Assembly: GCA_009809945.1 (NCBI GenBank)
Contig: WTPW01000605.1
Span: 1-64,000, forward strand
DNA length: 64,000 bases
Origin: Gigaspora margarita
Lineage: Eukaryota; Glomeromycota; Glomeromycetes; Diversisporales; Gigasporaceae
Direction: 5' to 3'
Made by a program: the position numbers and the translations under genes. This document shows, piece after piece, positions 11,605-23,900 of this stretch. Under the pieces are notes generated by a model. That model had not been told where the DNA came from and ran no database searches. It saw only the letters and a list, made by a program, of their open reading frames with translations. The stretch's first letter is position 1. Every line of letters starts with the position of its first letter.

Positions 11605-11712
11605 ATTGGTTTCGGAATTTCGGAAGTTTCGCCAATTTCGAAGTTTCGGAAGTTCCGGAGGTTTCGGAATTTTCGGAAGTTTCGGAGGTTTCGGAAGATT
11701 CGGATTTGGGGC
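11605..11712. repeat. TTTCGGAAG nine-base minisatellite
   Basis: About ten copies of a nine-base unit TTTCGGAAG with few changes. Because nine is a multiple of three, both strands stay open and give frames of EVSEVSE, FGSFGGF or SETSETS type; I treat all of them as by-products. The region 11490-11880 around it is less A+T-rich than its neighbours and has no recognised protein. 11905-12320 holds nothing I recognise. Confidence 0.75.
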
Positions 11713-12385
11713 TTCTGGCGAAGCTAGGTTTCTGGAGATTCGGAAGTTTTATCTGGACGAAACCGAAATTTTCGGCCGAAACACTGATGGGAAAACAAGG
11801 ATTCTTGTACTGTATGCTGCCATGGAATCGCTGGATAATAATTATTTGCAAGGTATAAATAGATACGCGTGGATCGATCTGGTTTATGCTTTTTTTTTTT
11901 TGCAAAAAAGGTTAATTGTAACATCGTATCAAGAGGTATTTGCATAACATTAAAGTGCTGATCTACATAAAATATTTGTGTTTTTGCATACTAATAATAT
12001 ATTGATACGCAAATAAGTTGTAAACCGCAATTATTGGAGATGTATGACTCCAATATCAAAATAGTTTTTAATGCCACGAGATATTGTGCAGATATTGTCC
12101 GTTACATCATTGTTATAGTTAATGTCTTACAAGTGTTCCACGACTTTCCAGTACAATATAATATACAATTATCCATTGAGAGAAAATTTGCGTGGCGACA
12201 ATATACTTCAAAAGTTTGTATAATTATTGAAAGTCAAAGAATAAAATTTGATTAAGAAAAAATATTTTTGCAATTTAAAAGTAATTACATAATTAAGATT
12301 TAAAGATTTATATCTTAATACATGCCAAAAGGAGACGAATCAATTGATGTTTCAATTATAGATAAGATAATAATATATTAAAAAT

Positions 12386-15300
12386 ATGTGCGGATATGAA
12401 ATTCTACTTGCCGATTTAAGCAAGTTGCTAGATAATGAACCAACTAATTCTACAGCGTTGAGTGATCGTGGATTAATTTATTTCTTGATAGGCAAATATA
12501 ACGAATCACTCGCAGATTTAAATAAATCGTTACGAATTAATTCAAAAAATCTAGCTACGTTAGGAGTTCGTGGATTAGCTTATCAAAAGATCGGTCGATA
12601 TGAAGAATCGCTTACAGATTTAAATAAATTGTTAGAAATAAATCCAAACAATACAACGGCATTATATAATCGTGGATTAGTTTACCAAAAGATGGGCAGA
12701 TACGGGAAGTTACTTGTAGATTTAAAAGTGTTATTAGAAATTGAACAACTGCATTTGAACATCTTACAGTACTTACGATAATCTGTGGCCAATTAGCAAT
12801 GCGCAGTAGACTTTATCTTGAGACAAAAATGTATAAAGAATCACTTGCCGATTTAAATATATTATTGGAAGTTATCCTAAATAATGAAATGCCATCTACT
12901 CGCGGAGAAATTTATCGTCGAATGGGCGGATATGAAGAATCACTTGCACATTTAAATATGTTAGAATTTAGCCTAAATATTCTAATTAATACAATACCAA
13001 AGTACCTATCTACTCGCGGAGAAATTTATCGTCAGTTAAGTAGATATGAAGAATCACTTGCAGATCTAAATAAGTCATTAGAAATTAATCCAAATAATGC
13101 AATAGCATTAAATAATCGTGGATTAACTTATCAAAATATGTGCAGGTTTGAAGAGTCACTGGCAGATTTAAATAAATCTTTAGAGATTAATCCAAATAAT
13201 GTATCAGCTTTAATTAATCGTGGATCAATTTATCAAAATATGGGCAGATATGAAGAATCACTTATAGATTTAAACAAATCATTAGAAATTGATCCAAATA
13301 ATGCGACAGCTTTAGGCAAACGTGGAGTGACTTATCGACGAATGGGCAGATATGAAAAATCACTTGCAGATTTGAATAAATTTTTAGTAATTTATCCAAA
13401 TCATAAATCAGTTTTAAGTAATCGCGGAATAACCTATCAAGAGATGTGTAGATATGAAGAATCACTTGCAGATTTCAATAAATCATTAGAAATTGATCCA
13501 AATAATGCAATAGTCTTAAGTAATCGTGGATCAATATATCAAACTATGTGTAGATATGAAGAATCACTTGCAGATTTAAATAAATCATTAGAAATTGATC
13601 CAATTAATGTAGCAGCATTAAACAATCGTGGAGAGATTTATAAAAAGATGGGAAAATACAAAGAATCACTTGCAGATTTAAATAAAGCATTAGAAATTGA
13701 TCCAGATAATACAACAGCCTTAATTAATCGAGGAGGAACTTATCAACAACTTGGCAGATATGAAGAATCACTCACAGATTTAGATAAATCATTAGAAATT
13801 GATCCAAATCATTTAACAACTTTAAATAATCGTGGAGAACTTTACTGAAAAATAGGAAAATATGAAGAATCGCTTGCAGATTTAAATAAAGCATTAGAGA
13901 TTGATCCAAATAATGTAACAGTTTTAAATAATCGTGGAGAAGTTTACCGACAAATAGGCAAATATGAAGAAACGCTTGCAGATTTAAATAAATCATTAGA
14001 AATTGATTCAGACAATACAGAAACGTTAAATAATCGTGGATCAATATATCAAATTATGTGTAGATATGAAGAATCACTTGCAGATTTAACTAAATCATTA
14101 GAAATTGACCCTAATAATGCGACAACGTTAAATGATCGTGGAAAAACTTATAAAATGATTGGCAGATATGAAGAATCACTTGCAGATTTAAATAAATCAT
14201 TAGAAATTGACCCTAATAATGCGACAGCGTTAAATAATCGTGGAGAACTTTACCAACAAATAGGCAGATATGAAGAATCACTAGCAGATTTAAATAAAAT
14301 TTTAGAATTTAATCCAAATAATCTATTGGCATTAATTAATCGTGCAGACACTTATGGTCAAATTGGCAAATATGAAGAATCACTTTCAGATTTAAATAAA
14401 TCATTAGAAATTGATTCAGATAATGCAGTAGCTTTAAATAATCGTGGTAAAATTTTTCGACAGATGGGCAGATATGAAGAATCACTCACAGATTATAATA
14501 AATCTCTAAAATTTTATACAAATAATACAGTAATTTTAAGTAATCGTGGTGAACTTCTTCGACAGATAGGCAGATATAAAGAATCACTCACAGATTTAAA
14601 TAAATCATTAGAGATTGATCCAAATAATGTAGTAGCTTTAAATGTCCGTGGTCTAATATTTCAACAGATAGGCAAATATGAAGAATCACTCGCAGATTTA
14701 AATAAATCATTAAAAATTGATCCTAATAATGTAGCAGCTTTACATAACCGTGGGTTTACTTATCGGCTGATAGATAAATATGAAGAGTCAATCGCAGATT
14801 TAAATAAAGCATTAGAAATTGATCCTAATAATGTAACAATTTTAAATAACCGTGGGCTTACTTATTTGTGGATATATAAATGTGAAGAGTCAATCACAGA
14901 TTTAAATAAAGCATTAGAAATTGATCCAAATAATGCAGGAACATTAAATAATCGTGGTGGTGTTTATAAATTGCTTGGCGGGTATGAATTTGCACTTGCA
15001 GATTTAAATAAATCATTAGAAATTTGCCCAAATCAATCATTGACAATATATAATCGTGGAGAGATTTATAAAATGATACAAAGAATCACTTGCAGATCTA
15101 AATAAATCATTCGGGATAGGATCAAAGAATGCAGACGAGACTTATTTAAAGTTTGGAATCTGTCCAAATTGTAAAGAATTTAATACTGGCTTTTTTTATT
15201 GCTATTCTTGCGATCCTCAAATAAATCAAAATTGGACTAGTGGAAATTATGAAATAGATAATTTTATAAAAAATGCTCAAATAAATTCTAAATATTATCA

Positions 15301-17015
15301 TAAAGTAATTGAATATATACCTTATAATAAATTAGAAAATATTAAACAAATTGGTAAAGGAGGTTTTAGCACAGTTTATTCTGCAACTTGGATTGATGGT
15401 AAACGAACATATGATAGAGATACAAATTTTAGAATGGTATTACCGGTATTATCTCGCGAACAGTGCAAAGTAGCACTTAAAAGCTTAACTGGAATTACAA
15501 ACATATCATTAGATTTTTTTAATGAGGTAAAAAGAAATAAATTAATTTAATATACGTCTTAAATAAATAAAATACTAATAATTTAATCATAATAGTTTAA
15601 AATACATTATGAATGCCAACTTAACAGATATAGCGTAGATAAATATGGAATTGAAACATATGGAATAACTTATAATTCCATTAACAAAGAATATCTAATG
15701 GTTTTTGAATATGCAGATAAAGGAGATCTCCGGCAGTATTTATCAGCAAATTTTAAAACTCTTGACTGGAAGCAAAAAATAAAGATTCTTTGTTCAATTT
15801 CAGATAATTTAGATTATATTCACCAAAATTATGTTCATGGAGATTTTCACAGCGGCAATATACTTATGATTAGTACCAGAGACATTGTAAATATCCCTTA
15901 TAATATAGTTGACAAATTAGCAGTAATTTCATTAAATGTAGGAGATGGAATAAATGTAAAACCAAAAATTTCAGATTTAGGGCTATCCAGTAAAATAAAT
16001 GAATCTACTGCAAATATGAAAGTATATGGAGTAATACCTTATTCAGCACCTGAAGTGTTATCAGGAAAACAACCTACGAAAGAGTCAGATATTTATAATT
16101 TAGACGTAATTATGTCAGAAATATCAACTGGCAAACCGCCCTTTGAAAATATATTTCATAAAACATCTGATCTTACATTGGATATAGTAATCAATGGATT
16201 GCGACCGGAATTTTCATTAGGAACGCCCGATGTTTATATAAAACTTCCAAAACAATGTATGGATAATGATCCAATGAAACGGCCAACTGCCAAAGAGGTT
16301 TATGAACAATTGCAAGAATGGGATTTAATTCTTAATAAGAAACAAGAAAAATTAAATAAAGAACTAACATTAAAATTTGCAAATCAAATTATGAATAATG
16401 ATCTGACAGCTGCCAAAGAGTTTTATGAACAAGTACAAGAATCGATAATAATTATTGAAAAGAAACATGAAGAATTTAATGAAGAGCTAATTTTAAAATT
16501 TGAAAAACAATGTATGAATAATGATCCGACGAAGCTGCTAACTGCCAAAGAAATTTATGAACTAGTGCAAGAATGGATAATAAGTCTTATTAAGAAACTA
16601 GAAGAAATACTTGAAGAACTAAGTTTAAAACTCTCAAAACAATTTGCAAAATATGATTCGACGTTTGCAAAAGCGGTTTATGAATCATTGCAAGGATTGA
16701 GAATAATTATTAATAAAATACATGAAGAATTAAATAAACAAATTTTAATAAAATTTGAAAAACAATACATTAATGATCCAACGAAACTGCGAACTGCCAA
16801 AGAAATTTATGAACAAATGCAAGAATATAAAAGAGCTTTTAATAAAAAAACAAGAAGAATTAAACGAAAAACATATTAAAATAAAAAATGAATTTTTAGA
16901 AGCAGACAAAATTATTCCTACACTATCAACAATCTCTCAAAAACATCAAGATCCTGTATATATTCGTCAACTTATTAGTACCGAACTGATAAATGCTATA
17001 TTAAATGCAAAGTAA
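12386..17015 (+). CDS. TPR-repeat TKL protein kinase gene with amplified C-tail; frame interrupted
   Basis: Predicted signalling kinase. From N to C it holds about 27 TPRs of 34 residues (RYEESLADLNKSLEIDPNN type), a CPNC...CYSC putative zinc-binding pair, the NWTSGN...IDNFI block typical of Rhizophagus TKL kinases, then a kinase domain. Visible kinase motifs are GKGGFSTVY (glycine loop), VALK (ATP-binding Lys), HGDFHSGNIL (catalytic Asp; HRD Arg is Gly), SDLGLS (DFG as DLG) and SAPEVL (APE). The start is the first ATG of the TPR frame; an earlier ATG at 12321 opens only 19 codons. Four interruptions are seen: a frame change near 12760, TGA at 13846 where sister repeats have CGA or CAA, loss of about 8 bp near 15077, and one extra A in an A-run near 16846. 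One intron is at 15527-15595. Either a young pseudogene or a gene with assembly errors; substrate unknown. Confidence 0.75.
12400..15120 (+). repeat. Tandem array of about 27 TPR-coding units, 102 bp each
   Basis: Units of 102 bp encode 34-residue TPRs and many are near-identical in DNA, for example GAAGAATCACTTGCAGATTT recurs in most units. TPR arrays are protein-binding scaffolds. Identity at silent sites points to recent amplification or gene conversion, and makes this stretch prone to copy-number change and collapse in assembly. Confidence 0.9.
15527..15595 (+). other. Intron, 69 bp, in the TPR kinase gene
   Basis: GTAAAA donor after a complete GAG codon, branch-like TACTAATA at about 15573-15580, and AATAG acceptor before TTTAAAATACAT. 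Splicing joins ...DFFNE to FKIHYECQLNRYS... in frame and so links the glycine loop and Lys half of the kinase to the HGD half. Confidence 0.75.
16240..17010 (+). repeat. Five-fold repeat of the kinase C-lobe tail
   Basis: The last kinase segment, KQCMDNDPMKRPTAKEVYEQ followed by LQEW, is followed by further copies about 45-50 residues apart: NQIMNNDL..AAKEFYEQVQE, KQCMNNDPTKLLTAKEIYEL, KQFAKYDST..AKAVYESLQ and KQYINDPTKLRTAKEIYEQ. Each is followed by a charged helical linker such as KKHEEFNEELILKFE. The last copy leads into the usual family C-terminus (YIRQLISTELINAILN), which lies one frame over after the A-run. Confidence 0.8.
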
Positions 17016-18255
17016 ATTCCTATTTGTTTTTCTGTTAATATCATTCTAAACAAGTTAATATCGCAATAGATTCAAATTTATTAATATTAAAGTGTCATAT
17101 TAGATTAAATTATTTTTTATACTCATAGATTACTCTCTTTAACATCGTTTTTTCTAAGTTTATTATACGATAAATTTATAATCTCAAATCCAAATTATAT
17201 AAATAGCAATCAACTTGTACTGCTAAAAAATCCCAATTTTTATTCTAAATTATCAATTATAAGACATGTTAATATACAAGAGTTTATCATATTTTTTGTT
17301 CAGGTTTCGTAGTTCACAACATACATATATAATCACTTATAATTTGTAATTAATGTGGTCAAAATAGAAGCATGCCGAAATTTCCTCAAACTTTAATTGA
17401 AACCACTCCCTATAAAAAAAAATTTATTATTATATTCTCAGAAATCTTCAGAAAATTTTTCCGATTTTATATTCTGCAAATTTTCCAGAAAATGAGCATT
17501 TTCTGGAACGTTGATCTATTTTAATATTCCAGAACCAATACGATCAGTTATCAGATAAATAATGTAAAACTAAATTGATGATAGCCAATCATACGAAAGT
17601 CATCCTATGAATGTTAAATAGTCAAGGCATTTGCATTTTATGCAATAAAGACACAAATTTAAACATATATCTTTTTTTTTTCTGATTAGTGTTATAATTA
17701 AAAGTCTGTTTAAATAAAATTAGAACGAAAATGTCGGTTTTCTGAAAAAAAAAGATATATTTGTTCTTGTCAATTTATCCATAAATTCTTATATGGATAA
17801 GGGTAGGGTATCTTTTTATGCTGCATAAGCCCTAAATTAATGGGACCCATTTTTAATTAGATATCTTAAGTAGATAATAAATTTTATTAGGATATGCTAA
17901 AACTTAAATATCATTGCAATTGTTGGTATTGTAGTGGTATGACAACAAAAAATACAGTAAATTCTTTCACTGTTTCTTATTAATTACAAATAATAGGAGT
18001 CCATTTAAAAATTACATATTCAAAATTTATTGATCAAAATTTATTAAATTGACTGAAATTTAATACAAAATACAAAAAAATGATATCAACATAAAGTGAA
18101 ATTTTAAACTTTAACTTATCAGACGTGTGGTTGTTATATAAACATCATGATTCTTTGTAAGATTATTGTATTTTATCGTAAGCATAACTTATTCTTCCTT
18201 TTTTTCTGATCCAAAGTTGGAGGTTTGAACTTATTCATCAACTATTCGGCATTTT
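17016..18255. other. Intergenic region, A+T-rich
   Basis: Lies between the convergent 3' ends of the TPR kinase and the minus-strand kinase relic. I see no gene, terminal repeat or tandem array, only A/T runs. A short stretch with GGGTAGGGTA at about 17800 resembles the motif island at 207-400. Confidence 0.5.
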
Positions 18256-19462
18256 TTAAAAAACTTTATGACTACCTTGATAAGCACCATTAAATGAAAT
18301 AAAATTACTTTTATAACGTGAATCAATATTTATTTGCATATCTTCATTCCTAATATTTTGTGGCTTTTTATCAAATTCCGATAATTCTAATAAAATACTT
18401 TCGTTATTTTGCCATTCTGAAAAAATATCGTAAACTTCATTTGCCGTTGGTCGTTGTTCTGGTTCTGTATGCCAACATTTCTTCATTAATCTATATAGCG
18501 TATTGCTGTATTTTCGTGAATAGGTGGTCGTAAACCATCACATACATAGAACTGATATTGTAATTTAGATTGTAGCTTAGATTTTTGCACAAAATCAACA
18601 GATTTACCATATAAAATTTCTCACATAATTATACCAAATAAATAAATATCTGATGCTTTAGTATATGGTTGTTTGTTCAAAATTTCAGGTGCAATGTATG
18701 GTAAAATTCCATAAATCCCATCGGATTTTGATTTTAATTCTATTAACAGTTATCGAAAGTCCTAAATCTGAAATGTATGCACTTTTTAAGCTATTTAATA
18801 GTATATTTCCACTATGTAAATCTCGATGAACAAGATCATGAGAATGAATTATCCGAAGATCTGACGTAATACATTGTAGCAGATTTAATTTATCTTTCCA
18901 ATTTATTTTTGCAATATCTTGTAGATTTTTGCGCAAACAACCTAGTGATGCACATTTCATGGCAAGAATATAATCTTTAGAAATTTCGTCTCTTGATATA
19001 CCAAAACATTTTAAAAATGTTGGATTCTTAAGCCCAATATCACAATATGCTTTTAACTTATTATTAAAATGAATTATATATTCATATTATTAGTATAAAT
19101 GAAATAACTAATAATATAAGTAATTAATATTTAATAAATATCTCTTTTATAAATTTTTCGTGATGGTTATTTGATTTATGAAGTAATTTAAGCGCAACAA
19201 TTCTGTTTAAATTTTGACATTTATCATACCATTAAGCGCAATATACATTGCAAATCCACCTTTACCTATCTCTTTAATATCTTTAAATTCATATAAGAAA
19301 TCCAAGATATCTATATTTATTTTCTATTAATATTTTTTTCATGTCGTCATTAATTTCTGAATTATGTATCCATTCGTTTGTGCCTATTATTTATTTATAA
19401 AATTATTCAGTAAATAATTTAATATCAATGTATTTTATAAAAATTAATTATGATATAGTACC
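18256..19462 (-). pseudogene. TKL protein kinase, decayed
   Basis: Read from right to left the pieces are GTNEWIHNSEINDD (pre-kinase segment), EFKDIKEIGKGGFA (glycine loop), RIVALKLLHK (VAxK Lys), PTFLKCFGISRDEI, VHRDLHSGNILL (complete HRD with catalytic Asp), ISDLGLS (DFG as DLG), ILPYIAPEIL (APE), ASDIYLFGIIM and CWHTEPEQRPTANEVYDIF. The motif order is that of a complete kinase. Breaks: a frame change after the glycine loop, one after SITVN near 18745, one before MKKCWH near 18497, and TGA after GIIM where family members have TGG. A 78-bp intron at 19384-19461 fits GT/AG; the N-terminus beyond it is unclear. A second intron near 19080-19140 lacks a clean GT donor. Confidence 0.75.
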
Positions 19463-19765
19463 TATTGTTGCATCTTTTTCCTTAATTGATGATTAAAAGT
19501 AGTCATTAAATAAGTATTATATATAAAGATATGTAATTAATGAGTATTATAATTTGTTGTTTGGAGACATCAGGCCAACTAATTGAATATTAAGATCACG
19601 TGTAGCAATCTTTTCTTATAACTTGAAGATACTCTTATGACACCTTTCTAAAAATTTTAGAATTGTAACTATGAATCTAAAGTATGCATTTGTTTCAATT
19701 GCACCTGACCTTATGATTGGCTTGTGATACGTATCAATACACTAGCTCAAATTTAAATTTAATAT

Positions 19766-20865
19766 TTACCTTTGGTACCAGTATTTAACTTTATTGAGAT
19801 CCCTTGTTATTCCAATTCCATTTCGATAACTTTCTGCAACCAAAAACATTCCACTAGCATTTCCCATTTCTGCAGATTTTTGAAACCAAACGAATGCCTT
19901 ATGTTCATCCTTTTCAACTCCAATTCCATGTTCATAAAAATATCCAACACTATTTGTTCCACTTGCGACCCCCATCTCTGCAGATTTTTGATAATAAACG
20001 AATGCCTTATGTACATCCTTTTCAACTCCAATTCCTTTTTCATAACTATATCCAACTTCATTTGTTCCAACCTTGTGCCCCATCTCTGCAGATTTTGATA
20101 ATAAACAAATTCCTCATGTTCATCCTTTTCAGCTCCAATTCCATAACGATAACAATATCCAACATTATATGCTCCACATGCGTCCCCCATCTCTGCAGAT
20201 TTTTGATAATAAACGAATGCCTTATGTTCATCCTTTTCAACTCCAATTCCATGATGATAACAATATCCAACTTCATTTGTTCCAACCTTGTGCCCCATCT
20301 CTGCAGATTTTTGATAATAAACGAATGCCTTATGTTCATCCTTTTCAACTCCAATTCCATGTTGNTAACAATATCCANCTTNNTTTGTTCCACCTGCGTT
20401 CCCCATCTCTGCAGATTTTTGATAACAAATGAAAGCCTTATGTTCATCCTTTTCAACTCCAATTCCAATTTGATAACAACAGCCAACATTATATGTTCCA
20501 TCAGCGTTCCCCATATCTGCAGATTTTTGATAATAAATAAATGCCTCGTGTTCATCCTTTTTAACCCATTTACCATAATAATAACAATTTGCGAGATTGA
20601 TTTGAATTATAGGATTGGTTTGATTATTTAAACAATAATTGATAATATCGTTTGGATTTTGCTTTTATTTATTAGAAATTGTTAAAATATGTTAAGGATT
20701 AAATCGGGATCTTGGTTTTTTTCTTTTCTTCATTATAACGATTACAAATTTCTTAACAATTTCATTAAAAAAGTCCCGTGACTTGTTATCTTCTAAATAC
20801 TGTTGGGTAATATTTTTGGTTATTTGCGTAATATCTGAGGAATTGTCGATGTTTTCTGGATCCAT
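19766..20865 (-). CDS. Sel1-repeat protein, one frame interruption
   Basis: Sel1-like repeats (36 residues, alpha-solenoid scaffolds) bind partner proteins; in this fungal group they often accompany TKL kinases. The N-terminus MDPENIDNSSDITQITKN...FFNEIVKKFVIVIMKK is a conserved-looking leader. Eight repeats follow, of type YNVGYCYQHGIGVEKDEHKA then FVYYQKSAEMG, ending LNKVKYWYQ. I chose the ATG at 20863-20865; CTTGCAG just upstream could be a splice acceptor, so a 5' exon is possible. The leader and repeats are in different frames, with a likely intron ending in AAAG near 20661 and an unplaced donor. One A is missing near 20096, shifting frame between repeats 5 and 6. Ambiguous bases at 20365-20382 hide part of repeat 3. 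The decayed kinase is directly downstream on the same strand. Confidence 0.75.
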
Positions 20866-20901
20866 TTCGAATATATTTTGTGAATTGACATCTTGCTGCA
20901 A

Positions 20902-22400
20902 GAAAGGTTGCGTTACAGTACATAAGAATGCATAAAATTTATTGAAGATATGTACAGTATTACGTTGCGTGTACAGATTGTAACACAGTCATACATAGTA
21001 CAGACATAATCATAGAGAAAGATAGTATAGACTTTATATTAATTATTTATTAGGGTAGCTGCGCGACGCAGTCGCGCTAAAACCAGGAACGTTATACAAA
21101 TACATTTAAAAAGAAATAGAACTTATCTACATGATTATATTTTATAATTAAGATTATAATATATGGAGGAATCTATTTGTTGCACCCCGCAACGCGCCTT
21201 ATTTGTCACGGGTATAATTATAACTTAAAATTTTACTAAGATAACACCTATTGCACTTCTAACAAAAAATGATCCTCTCGCAATTCTGTATTAATCTTGA
21301 CCCTAACCCTAACTTAATCCTACTTTAACATTAATAAGGCCTTAAGACCTTATGGGCCGTGACGTGTTGCGGGTGTGACATATAGTTTTTTTCATAATAT
21401 ATTATTACCTAATTTCATATCTTTTCCTTTATTCAGTAATTCTTTCATTATTTCATTTCAGCTATTTTATTGTTACTGATAATTGTACTTAACATCGCTT
21501 ATATCATATATTGTTATCTTTTTATACACAGCTTTTATTTATTTTAAACCATGTTGTGACAAGAGGGAGATTTGGATTACACAAAATAATTATAACATAT
21601 AGTGCACAGGTACGAAACTAGGTAAAAAAATTGAAAGAAAATAAAAATGCGAACAGGCTATCTAGCATATTAGTTACAGCTTTTAAATGCTATAAATTAA
21701 CATATAATCTGATTACAAAAACAGGATAAAATTTATTAATTAAGTCTGCCTACTGCTACATAAATAATAATAATAATAATCATAAAACAAATAATTACGT
21801 ATCTTTTGAAATAGATAAGTGAATCTATGTCCATATTATTATTCTCACTCAGATTTCTTCATCAAATATTATGAACTTTATTAAATATTTATATACTGTG
21901 TTCATAGCAATTTTATGTTCACATGGTTATACTCGCATGATGAAGCAGAAATGAAGATCGAATGTACTATGGTGTGGTGCATTTAGCACATTTGACTTAA
22001 ATAAATAAAGTAGCAAGTTCGAGCCCATTTTATGGTTTGGCATATCAACTCATTACACATGACAATGAGTGAGGTGCTAGATGCAAAGATAACAAGTGAA
22101 CCAACAGTGAAGTAAGCAAGCATTGAGATTTACTATTTACTCTTTATAATCAATGCACCAACCCTATGAAAAAGTTTATCTAAAAAATATACAGTGTATA
22201 GAAAATATATAGTAAGTTGCAGTTTTAGGTATATTTTTTCTATATTTTATACATTTACTATATATAGCTAAAAAAAATGAGAGTTGTAATATTTTGTAGT
22301 TTTTTCTATATGTTTATGTATATTTTAGAATTTTCTATATGTTTGCTATATATTAATTATGTTTTTTACATGGTTTTTTTTTCATAGAGCAATTTCAAAA
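20902..22400. other. Intergenic region with a short palindromic element
   Basis: Upstream of the Sel1 gene. At 21181-21384 CACCCCGCAACGCG near the left edge faces its diverged complement GTGTTGCGGGTGTGACAT on the right, about 140 bp apart, suggesting a small MITE. GCGCGACGCAGTCGCGC at about 21062 is a separate short GC palindrome. Around 22013 GCAAGTTCGAGCCC looks like a tRNA B-box but no clear A-box was found. CCCTAACCCTAAC occurs at 21301. Confidence 0.4.
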
Positions 22401-22410
22401 TGTACATGAT

Positions 22411-22878
22411 TTGTGATGTGCCATTTATATGATACCTGAATAATTTTTGCATACTATACATACAGTATGTACTGTACATATAATTCTTTTCTGACATCTG
22501 ATTGGTAGACAAAGGTGATTGACAAAAATTTTAGTGTACAGTACTATATTTTACTGTGAAAGATACCCAGGTATGATTTAATTTCACATGGTAAAAATTT
22601 GATTGGTACCCTGGGTATTTTGTACAGTAGAAGGTATATTATATGAGGAGTATATTGTAAGAAGCATATTTAGCCCATAAGTAAAAAAACTATTATTAGT
22701 AAATTGGCCTTTGATTTGTACCCAGGTTTCTTACAAGACACCACAACAAATAGCCTTGAAATGTACCTAGTACAAATCAAGAGGAGTACTGATTAAAGGG
22801 GGTATCTTCTATAGTAAAATACAGTATGTACAGTACACATTGTACAGTATGTATAGTACTATACATGGCACATCATTA
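22411..22878. mobile_element. hAT-type non-autonomous element (GTACAGTAC-rich)
   Basis: Terminal repeats TTGTGATGTGCC and, on the other strand, TAATGATGTGCC; flanked by 8-bp copies TACATGAT (22403-22410) and CACATGAT (22879-22886), seven of eight matching. Subterminal copies of ACAGTATGTACAGTAC lie at both sides. 468 bp with no coding capacity. Related to 31667-32570. Confidence 0.75.
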
Positions 22879-22968
22879 CACATGATCACATATATAGCTA
22901 TTTCATAATAAGCCTCTATTTCATATAAGCTACAAATCTGGTTATTCTCACAATAATAGCCTAGTATG

Positions 22969-23630
22969 CAGTGTTTAAAATTGGATTTTAAAATTTTATG
23001 CAGAATACATTTAATATTTTAGCAAAAATTGCAGAATTTGCATATTAATCTGCAGATTACATTTTTAATTAATAATACATTTGCAGAAAATTAGTTTAAT
23101 ATGCAGAAAATAAATTTTTTTGTCACTATGCTTTGTAGCTGTGCAAAGATTTTATGTTTAGTAATTACTGCTATAAATAAGATATAGCTCGTATAAAGTA
23201 TCTTTAAGCATTAGCAATTCAATAACATATTTATTTTAATATTGACGAATCTGGTTCAAAAAATCTAATTGTTTATAGTAAATAGTTTTGCGAATTTGAT
23301 TAACATTAAGTTCAAGAAACATCAGAACAATTCGGAATAGTAGACAGTTAATGATGAGCATAATTGCTAAAAATTTTGAGAAGTATGGACATTACCTGCT
23401 AAGTTGCTAATAAAGTTACTAATGGGTTAAGTAATTAATGATGAATAATTAATGTCTACAGATTTATCCAATATTAAATCTGTGGGATAAAAAAATATCT
23501 ATAATATGCGAAAAATCTACAGAGCTTTTTTTTCACATTTGCAGAATCCGCATATATTTTTAAAACAAAAATTGCAGATTAAATTTTTAGTCTGCGCTCC
23601 ACAGATTCCACAGGCCAATTTTAAACACTA
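22969..23630. mobile_element. hAT-type non-autonomous element (TTGCAGA-rich)
   Basis: Terminal repeat CAGTGTTTAAAATTGG at the left, complement of TAGTGTTTAAAATTGG at the right. Flanking 8-bp copies are CTAGTATG (22961-22968) and CTAATATG (23631-23638), seven of eight matching. Near both ends the motif AATTTGCAGA and variants recur. 662 bp; no reading frame. Confidence 0.8.
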
Positions 23631-23734
23631 CTAATATGACTTTATCAATATATTTTTGTGATAACAAAATAATGTTATCATGGTTTCATTATAATGAAAC
23701 CTTGATGATTGGTGAAACTCCTAATGATTGATTA

Positions 23735-23900
23735 ACCTATAATAAATAGACAAACCTATGATGAATTGACAAAACCTATGATAAATTGATGAAATCTATG
23801 ATATATTGATGAAACCTATGATGAATTGATAAAATCTATTATGAATTTACAAAATCTATAATATATTGATGAAACCCTTGACAAAACCTCTAACAATTGA
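23735..23900. repeat. 20-bp minisatellite, forward copy
   Basis: Seven to eight copies of a unit of about 20 bp, CCTATGATGAATTGACAAAA, with changes such as AAATCTATGATATATTGATG. The same unit occurs on the opposite strand at about 38095-38235, with similar GGTTTCATCA flanks at both places. Confidence 0.8.

Noticed and set aside
11589-11947. Overlapping frames across the TTTCGGAAG repeat
   Set aside because: All frames stay open because the unit is nine bases long; none has a domain or conserved flank.
13262-14044. Minus-strand frames opposite the TPR array
   Set aside because: They are shadows of the repeated 102-bp units and show only repeats of the complement, with no family signal.
12386-17015. 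Alternative genetic code or programmed readthrough at the TGA
   Set aside because: Other damage (two frame changes and an 8-bp loss) lies in the same gene, and TGA serves as a stop elsewhere, so simple decay or error is likelier.
19772-20631. Plus-strand frames opposite the Sel1 array
   Set aside because: Shadows of 108-bp units; the Sel1 motifs are clearly on the minus strand.
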